Below, in pieces: positions 45,448 through 56,201 of a stretch of DNA of 64,000 nt. The notes beneath the pieces are model-generated. The model saw only the letters and a program-made list of their open reading frames with translations, ran no database searches and was not told the DNA's origin. A program made the translations under genes and the position numbers. Source of the stretch: Beta vulgaris subsp. vulgaris. Its lineage: Eukaryota > Streptophyta > Magnoliopsida > Caryophyllales > Amaranthaceae. Within the stretch, counting starts at the first letter, position 1. Each line of letters begins with the position of its first letter. The DNA is taken from contig NC_079206.1 in NCBI RefSeq assembly GCF_026745355.1, positions 5,725,044 through 5,789,043 on the forward strand, read 5' to 3'.

Positions 45448-48400
45448 AAAAGAGAAAAATTATTATCATACAGTCATGATTATTGGAAACAAAAAAGCAA
45501 GACTAATTATCTCCATCTTGGGGATGCAAACACAAGATATTATCATACTCATGCTACCATTAGGCGTAATAAGAATCAAATTAAAACCTTTACTACGGAG
45601 ATGGATCAAATTATCTCTTCTCCGGCTATTATTTCTAGTGAAATTACAAAGGAATTTTGCAAGAGATTTATTTCAAATCCAAATTGTGGATTTGATGAAG
45701 GTGTTGATTTTGATCTTCTCTCTCCTATAATCTCTGATGAAGATAATGCCTCGCTAATAGCAGTAGTCTCTGCTGAGGAAATTAAAGAAGCTGTCTTTGA
45801 TTTAGCTCCTGACAAATCCCCTGGTCCTGACGGTTTTCCTCCTTTTTTCTTTCAGAAATATTGGACACTAGTGGGTAATTCTATCATTAGAGCGGTAAAA
45901 GCCTTTTTTCATTCAGGAAATATATTGAAAGAAATAAATCACACATTTCTTACTCTAATCCCTAAAATAGATAATCCTTCTAGTTCAAATCATTTTAGAC
46001 CTATAAGTTTGTGTTCAACAATTTATAAGGTGATTTCAAAGGTAATGACTAATAGATTAAAATCTGTGTTAGGAAAAATTATTCACCCTCTTCAAGGGGC
46101 CTTTGTTCCAGAACGTCTTATTCAAGACAATATTTTAATTGCTCATGAGGTCTTCCACTCTTTTAGTAAAAAATCTGGATCTGAGGGGTGGATTGCACTC
46201 AAACTTGATATGGAGAAAGCTTATGATAGATTAGAATGGGACTATATTTTCGTCACTATGAGAAAGTTGGGGTTCTGCTCTCAATGGGTTGCCTGGATTC
46301 GGAGTTGCATCACAACTCCTTCTTTTTCGGTGTTAGTCAATGGCATTCCCGGTGATCGGTTTACCCCATCCAGAGGAATCCGTCAAGGTGATCCGCTCTC
46401 ACCTTATCTCTTCATTCTGTGTGCTGAACTTCTTGCTAGGCAACTGTCAGCAGCTAATGCTCAAAGAGATAAATTAATTGGTGTTTCTATAGGTAAATCT
46501 GGTGTTCGTATTCCTTTCCTTACCTTTGCTGATGACACTATGATTTTTGCGCGAGCCTCTGATACTAGTTGTTCTACTATTAAGCTAATTCTGGATAAAT
46601 ATTGTTCTATGTCTGGCCAGCTTGTAAATTTTCATAAATCTGCCTTTCAGTGTTCTCCGAATGTGTCTGATGAGACTAAAGTTAATTTTGCTTCGTTACT
46701 TGGTATGGCTGAAACAAATAATTTAGGGGAGTATTTGGGTTGCCCAATTATAGATTCTCGAGTTACAAAGGAAACTTTTGGGAAAGTTTGCAATAAGGTT
46801 ACCAACCAGTTACCTAAATGGAAAGCCAACTCTCTTTCCCAAGCTGGTAGAACGGTTCTTATTCAAGCGAACTTGGCTACCAAAGCCAACTATCAAATGC
46901 AAAGTTTTTATTTGCCAAAGACTATTCTTTCTAATTTAGATAAGTCTTATAGGAACTTCTTTTGGAATAAAGACCAGTTAAATAAAACTGCTAATTTGAT
47001 TGGATGGGATAAAATTTGTCTTCCTAAACAATTTGGGGGATTGGGTATAAGAAAAGCTGAAGTCAATAATGTAGCTTTGCAAATGAAGTTGCTTTGGAAA
47101 ATTCTCAAACAGAAAGATAATCTTTGGGTTAGTCTAGTTAAAAGAAAGTATAGTAAATCTAGTGATATACTCTCTCATAATGTTTCTCCAGTAGCGTCTT
47201 GGCAATGGAGAAAGCTTATGTCCCTCCGACCTCTGTTTAAAAAGGGTCTAAGGTGGCAGGTTGGGAATGGTAGAGATATTAGATTTTGGGAGGATAATTG
47301 GGTTTTTCAATATCCCATTAGTATGGTGGTTAGTCCCCTTCCAGGGTCAGAAGGTGCTATAGTAAGTGATTTTATTAATGAGTTTGGGGGGTGGGATTGT
47401 TCCAAGCTTGAAACTGTAGTACCTTCACATATTGTTGTCAGGATCTCTTCTATTTTTGTGCCGTCATCTCCTCAGCCAGACTCTCTTGTCTGGGGGTTGA
47501 CGGCGGATGGAGAATACTCCGTTAAGTCTGGTTCCCTTTTAGCCCAGGGAGCTTTCAATCCAAATTTTGAGAAGGTGGAATTTGATTGGATTTGGAAGCT
47601 TCATGTCCCGCCGAAAATTAAAATGTTCCTTTGGAAAGCCTGTCATGATGGTCTCCCTACTAAGGATAGACTTGAAAAATGCAAAGTTTTTGTTCCTCAG
47701 CAGTGTGTTCTTTGTTGTAATGCTTCGGAGACTATGACTCACCTCTGTTTTGAGTGTCCGTTTACTTTACAGGTGTTCTCCTGCCTTCATGATAGTGCTT
47801 CTTGGCCTTCCCTCCCTGGTAATATTAATTTCTCTAGTTCCTTTTCTTTCCGTTACTGGATTGAGGTTTGTCATTCTTCTCTTTCTGAGGATACCATAGC
47901 TAAGTCTGCTTTTATTTGGTGGTTTATTTGGTTCATTAGAAATAAAGTTATCTTCAATGATGAGGGGTTTTCTCCTCGGCGTGTTAGTATTATGATTAAG
48001 AACTTTTTTGAGCAATGGTTGAAGACTGATATGGATGATGGAAATGGAAATGGAGTTTCCACTCCTATCATAAAAAAGCCTATGTCCAAGTTAACTAGAT
48101 CCGGCCAAAATCTTGTTTGGTCCCCCCCTCCTTCTAATTACTGCAAGATTAATTTCGATGGCTCTAAAAGTAGTAATGGGAATGCTTCTTTAGGTTTTGT
48201 TATTCGTAATAATTCTGGGGAGGTTCTCCTAGCTGGTGCCAAGTCTTTGGGGCCCCATATTTCTATCTTGCAAGCTGAAGCTTGGGCTCTTAGAGAAGGA
48301 GTTAAATGAGCTATTTCTCTTGGCATTTCTAATATTATTATTGAAGGAGACAATTTAGTTGTTATTAATTCTATGAAGAATGATTGGCGTATTCCGTGGG

Positions 48401-48658
48401 AAATTTCTAACATTGTGAAAGATGCAGGTGTGGCTTCACGATGGTTTCAGGACTGTCAGTTCCGGCACTGCTTCCGCGAAGCTAACACGGCTGCTGACTT
48501 CATGGCTAGAAAGGCTCATGCCTACCCCTCCTTATTGTACTGGTTCCCGCCATATTGTTTGGATTTTTCCCTCATCATCCGAAAGGATGTTTTAGGCTGG
48601 CCCCCGGATTAGGGGATTAGTCTAAGTGTGTTCTCCTTATCAAAAAAAAAAAAAAAAA
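45448..48658 (+). mobile_element. 5'-truncated LINE with poly(A) tail and 9-bp target duplication
   Basis: ATAGTATTA occurs at 45439-45447 and 48659-48667, and a run of 17 A precedes the right copy. The element starts inside the second ORF, so the 5' UTR, ORF1 and endonuclease are missing, as is usual for LINEs that stop short in reverse transcription. Its coding part is listed separately. Confidence 0.9.
45475..48612 (+). pseudogene. LINE (L1-type) reverse transcriptase-RNase H, one in-frame stop
   Basis: The frame is open upstream of ATG 45601, with WKQKSKTNYLHLGDANTRYY, the linker between endonuclease and RT. The reverse transcriptase has KSPGPDGF, FRPISLCSTIYK, LDMEKAYDR, RGIRQGDPLSPYLF and FADDTMIF, the catalytic Asp pair with Phe in place of Tyr. 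Next are a zf-RVT region (FLWKACHDGLPTKDRL, CVLC ... THLCFECPF) and a plant-type RNase H (INFDGSKSSNGN, ILQAEAWALREGVK, NTAADFMARKA). A single TGA (48307-48309) cuts the RNase H in two, and the frame continues in phase to the stop at 48610-48612. With no endonuclease it cannot act alone. Confidence 0.9.
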
Positions 48659-48667
48659 ATAGTATTA

Positions 48668-49106
48668 CATATCCTATGTTTCCACTTTTTCATGAACTCC
48701 TTTTATTGCATAAAGGGATTTAAAAATTACTACTTCTTTAACAAGATATATTCTGGTTACTATGTGAAATTTCCACCTAACAAAAGTCTGAGCATCTGCT
48801 ATCACTTGCTCTGGCCAATCACATTTATTCAACTTGCCAGATGCCACATGGCCACAGGCCCCAAATAAATGAACCTCGTTATATCTAATTATCTATCATA
48901 TATTCACATGCTAAAAATTTCCTTTTGTTAGGTGGGCTCATAATGGCAGAAATAGTAGGGACTAGGGAATAAAGTGGATAACAAATTTGTAAAGCATGGG
49001 CCGTTATGTAGGGTCCTAAATTATAATTTGAAACTAATAAAAGTAACTTTATTTCAGCATATATATTTGTTAAGAAGGTAAAAATCGTATGAGATAGGTA
49101 GGTTTA
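48668..49106. other. Non-coding DNA
   Basis: No gene was recognised. The short ORF at 48626-48868 runs through the LINE tail and is not credible. Confidence 0.5.
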
Positions 49107-49424
49107 GGAGCGTTTGGTATGATTAAAGAAAGCGAAATGAAAAAGATTTGAATAAGGAGGGGAAATGAAAAAATAATTATTACCTTTAATAGTTATTTGG
49201 TATCCTAAGTGGAATAGAAACAATTGAAAGGTTTATGATTGAAGAACAGAAGAAGGAAACGTGATTTGTTTCCACTAGTTTGGTAAGGGTAACAAATTGG
49301 GGGGGGGGGATTATGTTTCCCTGCGAAAACATTTGTTACTTAACACTCATACCAAATAATTAGAAATGGAAACGCTTATTTGAATCCGTTTCCTAAACCA
49401 AGTTTTTCTATGCCAAACACCATC
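49107..49424. mobile_element. PIF/Harbinger-like MITE with TTA duplication
   Basis: The ends GGAGCGTTTGGTAT and (reverse) GATGGTGTTTGGCAT are imperfect inverted repeats, flanked by TTA (49104-49106, 49425-49427). The element is 318 bp and contains inverted GGAAACG / CGTTTCC words. Confidence 0.65.
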
Positions 49425-49997
49425 TTAGTTTGGATTCATTTAGGGTAGAAATCGTATAATTCATTCTTTTTAATTTTCAAGCTTTCAGTACATAAGTTAT
49501 ATTCGTATAATAGTTTTCAATATTGAAATTAATAGAAATTGTAATATTTTAAATACAAAAATATTGATAAGTTCAACATTATTTTGAGAAATAAATGAAA
49601 ATAGTATGAAATAAACTATTTGTAGTGCATAATGAGATAAATACAACATTTTAAGAGACAAATGAAAATAGTACCTATGAAAAAAAAATCTAATTTTCCT
49701 CAAGACGAAAAAAATAAGTACAAAATTGACAGCTTTTAAATTTTTTTGACCTAAAAGTCTTTTTATGGAGTAGCTGATACAATTCCACTTAGAATGTTTT
49801 ATTTAAGTACAAATTGCCGTAATCAATTTTATAGCATAGATTTATTTAGAATCATATAGGTCAATGCAACTTAGATTTTCCCTCATGATTATTATTTCCC
49901 ATTTTATAGCAATTCAACAACCAAATACTATAAACAACCATAATACAAAGAAGAAGCAAAAAAAAAAACAATATGTTTATATATGAACAACAACCAA

Positions 49998-50189
49998 GCT
50001 AAGTTTGGTCTAGTGATAAGGAAAGAACCTTTTGGGAGTTCGATTCCACTATGGGATTTTTGGGAGAGGATTTCGCCTCACCATCTCCCTCAATCTCAAA
50101 GTGTCTGCCCACAAATCCAGGCCGGTTAACCTGTGATAGATGCCGATCTGACGGAACTCTTTATCTTACCATAAGATGGAAAAAAAATG
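49998..50189 (+). mobile_element. tRNA-derived SINE with 16-bp target duplication
   Basis: It starts GCTAAGTTTGGTCTAGTGAT (box A-like) and has GGGAGTTCGATTCCACT (box B). The 3' part ends in ATCTTACCATAAGATGG and an A tract. Perfect 16-bp direct repeats TATGAACAACAACCAA flank it (49982-49997, 50190-50205). The 3' ATCTTAC/AAGAT hairpin is shared with the SINE at 44869. Confidence 0.9.
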
Positions 50190-50205
50190 TATGAACAACA
50201 ACCAA

Positions 50206-50571
50206 AAAAAATGAAACATAACTAAAAGAACAAAAAAGGGGAATAAGACATTACTGTCATTCTTCTTTTTTTTGGCTAACATTATCCTTTTGCTATTGGT
50301 CTATACAATTACAAGCCAACCAAATGAATTTTCGAATCTCCCTTTCCCTTTCCTTCCCTCTTTGTATAACTGAAAAATCACAATATAATACTCATAATCA
50401 TACAAATCAAAATTCAATTAAACAATCAACTTTTTTTCTTTTTCTTTTCTTGTAGTAATGGAGTTGATTTTCTCCACTTAAAAATAAAAAATATACCCAT
50501 TTTTCCCCAATTTTTTTTGTTTTGTTTTTGGTACTATCTTTTATTTACTCAAAAGAAAAAATAATAATCAA
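50206..50571. other. 3' flank of the translocator gene
   Basis: This is AT-rich and probably includes the 3' UTR. No other feature is visible. Confidence 0.5.
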
Positions 50572-52150
50572 TCAATGAGATGTAAGTTTAGATCTCCTTT
50601 TAGCTTGGGTGTAAAGCACAACACCCATGACAGTAACACCAAATCCAACCATTCCCATCACCGTCACCGGATTTCTAAAAATCAACACCGATACAACCGC
50701 CGCCACCGCCGCCTTCGCATTTCCCAAGACTTGCAACGTCAGTGGACTTGTATGTTTTGTCACCAAGAAGTTGGTCAAGTTAACCAAATACGCAACCGTA
50801 GCATTTCCAATTAATAGAAACACAATAAACCAATCTTCTTTTGCCTTTTGTATTGTAATACTCGCAACATTCCCTTCAAAGTAGAATGAAAAAGGTAATA
50901 GTATTCCAGCTGCCATTGGTGCCATATACATAAGTAAATTCATAGAATTCATTTTCTCTGATTCCGAGGTAAGTATTATCCCTTGTACCACAGATTTCAG
51001 TGCTCTCCCTGCTGTAGACCCCGCACACAGGAAGAACCTGTTAATGTTCAGGTTAAACCCATTAAAGCTTACAGATTAAAGTTCAGGTATGAAGAAGGAG
51101 TATTCCGTCCACATACAAGCTCAAATGATATTCATTCATACTAAAACTAATTGACAATAGTGGCTCTTTTTGACATTACTAGCTGAAAATAAACTGAAAC
51201 TGAGAAGTTAATTGAAATTGATAAGATAAAGCTGAAATTGATAAGGTGTTGAAACTGATAAGGTAAGTTATTAATTTAACTGTTTGGCAAAATTAGTTGA
51301 TTAAGTTGATAAATTATTTTAGCAAAATTAGTTGTCAAAATTTGAAAAAGATTTTCCAAAATTTCAGTCACTTGATTGTGAAAAGGTAAAATTTTTAACT
51401 TATCATTTAAGTGATCTTAAGCCAGTATGAGTAACTCATGTAGCTAATAATTATAATGTGTATTTTGCAATAGTACGAGTAACTCATCTATCTATACTAA
51501 AACCAATTGACAATAGACGAAACTCACCCGAATAAGTGGAAGAGCGGCTCGCTGTTGGAGGCGATGACGATCCCAAGGACAACCGGTAGAAGAGAAAAGT
51601 AGACAATAGGAGATTCTCTATGGCAGGTGATCACGAAGGCGAATATCGCAGTAAAGAAAGGGGTAGTAGCGCCAATAGCTTGATTGAAGGAGACAGGGAT
51701 GTAACGAAGAGAAGAGTTCCCACAAACAACGGAGAAACAGAAGATTAACGACAGTGAGAAAATTTTCAAAAGTTGTTTACGTGACTGAATGTATTGTGTA
51801 GGGACTAATCTTAGGGAATGAACTGCAAAAGAGGAGTAAAAAGAGCAAGAGATCATGTGAAGTGTCGTAAGAAAGATAGGGTAACGATAACCATAGATGG
51901 ATAATAGGTATTTGTTAAGGAGTAATACGCCTATGTTGGATGAGTACCAAGCTGCTACAATAGTAGCTGTTATAATTGAAGTGGATGTAATTGTGTTGTT
52001 GTGTATTATATGGTTGAGATTGTTATTGTTATTGTTACGAGATTCCGAAGGCGGAGTTTGTGGGATTTCAAGGAGGATTTGATCCGAGGAAGTGTCGAAT
52101 TTTGGGTTGCTGTTGCGGCGGGTGGTCCATTGTGGAGGTTCAGCCACCAT
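50572..52150 (-). CDS. Sugar-phosphate/nucleotide-sugar translocator (TPT family, At1g12500-like), 362 residues
   Basis: Exon 1 is 51528-52150 and exon 2 is 50572-51037; the intron begins GTGAGT and ends AACAG. The join ([14 protein letters not shown]) is in frame. The protein belongs to the drug/metabolite transporter superfamily with about ten membrane helices. Conserved pieces include [53 protein letters not shown] and [20 protein letters not shown]. The end, [11 protein letters not shown], is Lys/Arg-rich. A soluble N terminus of about 55 residues has an Asn run but no clear chloroplast transit peptide, so Golgi or ER is the likely site. From memory the length and sequence match Arabidopsis At1g12500 and its relatives; the substrate is not known from sequence. 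It looks intact. Confidence 0.92.
51138..51516. repeat. Intron insertion flanked by 23-bp direct repeats
   Basis: ATACTAAAACTAATTGACAA (about 51138-51160) and ATACTAAAACCAATTGACAA (about 51494-51516) bound a segment of about 330 bp with GAAACTGA / AATTGATAAG words in the translocator intron. It may be a MITE or SINE-like insertion with a long target duplication; no class-specific ends were seen. Confidence 0.45.
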
Positions 52151-53715
52151 TATTGGTGGAGGAGATAGAGAGAGAAAAGAGGAGAATGGTGAGGTGGAGA
52201 GATATGATTGGATGAGAGAGAGGAGAGAGAATAAAGAAGGGAAAGAGGATAAAGGGGTGGTGGTGTTTGTGGAGAAGAATGGAGTGTCGGTGAAGAGGGA
52301 TGATGAAGGCTTGTAGATGAAGGTGAAGATGACTTTTTTGGGATTATTTTTTGTTGGTGTTTTTAAAATGATGGGTTATTAATAAAATGGTGTATTGTTG
52401 GATGGATCTGATCTAAACACTGGAGTGTGATCTGTCTTTGTCTGTTTAGTCTTTACTAGTAGTCACTGCTGGTCTGAGGTAATTTTGCACGAGTAGTTTG
52501 AAACTTCATGGAAGAAGAATATAAGATTACTCTAATTTTGGCAAGGAGAGAAGTTTGACCTTCTATGAGTTTTAGGTGCTAGTAGCCTAGTAGTACTTGC
52601 TAGTGATAAGTTTATAATTTTTGGAAATTAAGATTTTCTAGTTCCTTGTTGGTTAGCAAACATGAAGTATGGAAGACAATGTTGGAAATTATAGAAGCTT
52701 TGATAAGAGGGTAACTTGTTGGAAAGTTCTAGATTTCTTTTGGGCGCGTTTTATTCGACTTAAAAAAAAATTAAGTTTCAGGTCTAATCAGTTCAGTTCA
52801 GTTAAGATAAGTTTCAATCAGGTCCAATCAGGTCAATAAGGTCCAATAGGGTACAATCGGGTGCAATCAGTTCCAATCAGGTCTAATCAGATCCATAAGT
52901 TCCAATAAGGTCCAAATAATCAATGATCAATAAAATTTAAATTTTAATTAAAGTACCACTATGACTATATAGTATTATATTTACATTATTACCTATTATT
53001 TATATTACTATTAATTGATTATGTTACTATTAAAAAAATCATAATCATTGTCAAATAAGGTTAACAATAATAATCAACATAATTATAATATTTTGCAATT
53101 CTTCTTTAAATAATAGCTAGAGATAACATGTTTTTTCGTTACTAATAACAATGAAAGATATAAACGTGATTAATTGATTTCATACTAGTGCTTTATGAAA
53201 TCAAAGCAAGACTATTAGATACATTAGTGGTGAAAGTTGTATATATGCAAGCATATAAATAATATTTTTTTTTGTTAAAATGTTAATCACAACAGATAAT
53301 TAATAAGTATTATTTTCTGAAAGGATAAATTCTAATAATTATTATGTCATAACAAATTTCGAGGGGTGGTATATTAGAGGTAATATTTGCATTATTACTC
53401 AGTAATTTTTTTTCTCAAATAAGGTCAAATAAGTTTCAATCGGGTCAATTTAGGTCTAATAAGTTTTAATCACGTATAATAAGTTCCAATCAGGTCAATA
53501 AGTTTCAATCAGGTCCATTAAGTTCCAATCAGGTTCAATCATGTCCAATAATTTCAGTTCAGGATTATTCGGGTGAAGAGAATGCACCCGAAATGGATGC
53601 ATATAATCGTTTTAATTTGGTAGATTAATGCAAAAAAAAAAAACTTTGTAGAGCTGAATTAAAAAGTTCTTTTACCCTGATGATGAAGTAGAACTTCACG
53701 AGAATTATATCTATA
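52151..53715. other. Upstream region of the translocator gene, then MITE-like repeats
   Basis: 52151-52320 is GA-rich, the likely 5' UTR and promoter on the minus strand (TCTC-rich there). From 52744 to about 53590 there are repeated CAGGTCCAATCAGGTC / TAAGTTCCAAT words near both sides, around an AT-rich core. GGGCGCGTTTTATTCGAC (52741) and (reverse) GGGTGCATTCTCTTCACC (about 53590) suggest a PIF/Harbinger-type MITE like that at 7330, but no target duplication was found. Confidence 0.45.
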
Positions 53716-55493
53716 TCTATACAAATATATTAAAAGGTGTGCATAAACAAGAAACTGTGCCACGTGGTGTTCTCCCTAGGGAGTTTTAGTTCATGTAATC
53801 CATATCAATAAAAATTTTTAGAAATTGCATAGTATAGGGTTTGATCCCGAGACCTCAATTACATATACTAAAGTCTTAACTAGCCACTAGGTTAAGTTGT
53901 ATTTAGTGTTATTATCATAAAGTATTATATTAATAAATAAAATTTTCATCTTACTCAGGGCATAGCCTGGGCCTAATAACTAAATATATTAAAAAAGGGC
54001 TCTTGAGCAAGTTTACATGCCACGTGGCACTGCCCCTTAAGTTGTTTCTTTCCGTGTCATCAACATACATTAAAGAAAATTAGAAACATGCTCCATATAA
54101 GATTCAACCACGTGACATCAAGTTAATACAATAAAGTACTAACACTAGTGGAAAAATGAAGAAGGGCTGCGCTGAAAAAGGCATGTAGGGCTGCGGTTTT
54201 TGACAGCAGCCCTTTCAGTAGCAGTAGGGCTGCGCTTTTTGACAGCAGCCCTTTCAGTAGCAGTAGGGCTGCACTAGAAAAGCGCAACCCTTAAGCTAGA
54301 AGGGCTGCGCTAGTTAGGAAAAAGCGCAACCCTTCTAGCTTAGAAGGGCTGCGCTAGTTAGGAAAAAGCGCAGCCCTTCTGAGCTAGAAGGGCTGCGCTT
54401 TTTCCTAACTAGCTCAACCCTTCCTACAAAAAAAAAATAATTTTTTTTTTTTGACATTTTTTTACTCATAATCTCACATTTTCTGAAATTAAACAGAAGA
54501 GAAGAGAAACGAAACGAAAATGAAAATACTAAACCCAAAAAAAAAAGAAAAAAGAATGAAACGAAAATGAAAAAAACGAATAAAAACTAATACAAGAAAT
54601 TATAGATCTGAAAATACAAGAACATTAATCAAAACTAAGAGAAGTATACAAGAACATTAATCAAAATATATAAACAAAGAGAAGTATACAAGAACATTAA
54701 TCAAAACAAAGAGAAGTATACACGAACATTTAATCAAAATATATAAACAAAGAGAAGTATACAAGAACATTATAGATCTGAAAATACAAGAACTACCTCC
54801 AAACATTGACCTAATAATGTTTAAATACATAAAACAAAACCCTAATACATAATTTAAGGGGAAAAAAAATTTCGGAAAAACTTAAAATGCCTATTTGGAG
54901 GCTTAAACGAACTCGGATGGCTTAAAAAGCCTAAACATCACAGCATAGCGGTGAGTTTGAATCGTTGGCCCGTTTCGCTTCCGAAAAGGTATCACAATAG
55001 GCAATCGAGCTCCGTCGACATGTTTCGTGCAAATCATTTCAGGGTTTTTGTCGCAAATGTTTATGGGAGTTTTTGAGAGAGAAGAGAGGATGAGAGAGAA
55101 GGAGGAAAGGAATAATGAGGGACGTGAGAGAGGAGAGAGAATGAGGGATAATATATTTGACTAATCCCGCTTAATATTTGAAGCCCGCGAACTTTTTTAT
55201 TTCAAATTTTTTCAGGAAGAACTGCACTTTTTTTAAAAAGCGCAGCCCTTCACTTAGTAGGGCTGCGCTTTTCCTAAAAGCGCAGCCTTCTTACCTACGG
55301 AAGGGCTGCGCTTTTCCTAAAAGCGCAGCCCTTCTGCTATGTAGGGCTGCGCTTTTACAAAAAGCGCAGCCCTTCCTGCGCAGCCCTTTCTATTTTTCCC
55401 CTAGTGTAGCCAATGAACTATGCAATACTATATGCTACTCTATTTACATGAAAATATTAATAACAAGGGGCATCTATCGGGTCTAATAACTAG
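53716..55493 (+). mobile_element. Two fused Helitrons carrying a CACTA insertion
   Basis: The first starts TCTATACAAATATATTAAAA after an A, has the same interior as the copy at 44553, and ends near 53983 (GGGCATAGCCTGGGCCTAATAACTA). Directly after this comes the start of a second copy lacking its first bases (AATATATTAAAAAAGGGC). The second ends GGGTCTAATAACTAG at 55493, followed by T. The second is interrupted by the CACTA element 54143-55406. Confidence 0.7.
54143..55406. mobile_element. Non-autonomous CACTA transposon
   Basis: The left end CACTAGTGGAAAAATGAAGA and the right end (reverse) CACTAGGGGAAAAATAGAAA are the terminal repeats. Both are followed by many inverted and direct GGGCTGCGCT / AGCGCAGCCC subterminal repeats (54165-54425, 55230-55390), which in CACTA elements bind transposase. 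The flanking triplets TAA and TAG fit a 3-bp duplication with one change. The interior has no transposase. Confidence 0.85.
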
Positions 55494-56201
55494 TATAAAC
55501 ATTAAAGATTGAGGGGGTGTATTAGAGTAACATTATATTATAAAGGGTAGAATGGTCTTTTACTAGTCTTAGATTTGTATTGTAAACGCTATATATATAT
55601 TGAATGTCAGGATTAACCTACTCAGGTTAACACAATTATTCTCCACACTTGTACAGTCGTCACAATAAATTTAATATGCACCCGTACTCAATACACTGAT
55701 ATGAGGAATTAAATTATAACTAATAATAGTGATAATAATATAATATAATATTTTTTAATTAATAATAAATTTATAATAATATGATTTATTAAGAATAATA
55801 AGTTATTAAATACAATAACAATTAATCAATTATAAAAACTAGTTAAAGTTCGATAGTACTTTTGTTTTTGCCTAGTAATTCATCTATCAAAACATTTTTT
55901 TTTTTCATTTCAACAATGACAAATATTATTGTTGTCATTTTTAATAGTATTATTGTTGTCATCTATTAAAAATTTTGTACTTTAAACAATGAAAAATATT
56001 ATTGCAATGTGTACTTCTTAGGCTTAAATCATCATTTCAATATAATTAGCCGAATCATATAGAAAAAAAGTATTAGCAAAATAATAATTAGCAATATTAA
56101 AATAATAATAATATTAAACGCAATAGTTATAGGTGTAATAACTGATAGAATATGTGAATATTCTAGAGTAGTCTACTGTATAATATCTTTGTATTGGAAA
56201 T
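55494..56201. other. AT-rich non-coding DNA
   Basis: ATAATAATA-rich sequence flanks the gypsy LTR. No gene was seen. Confidence 0.5.
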
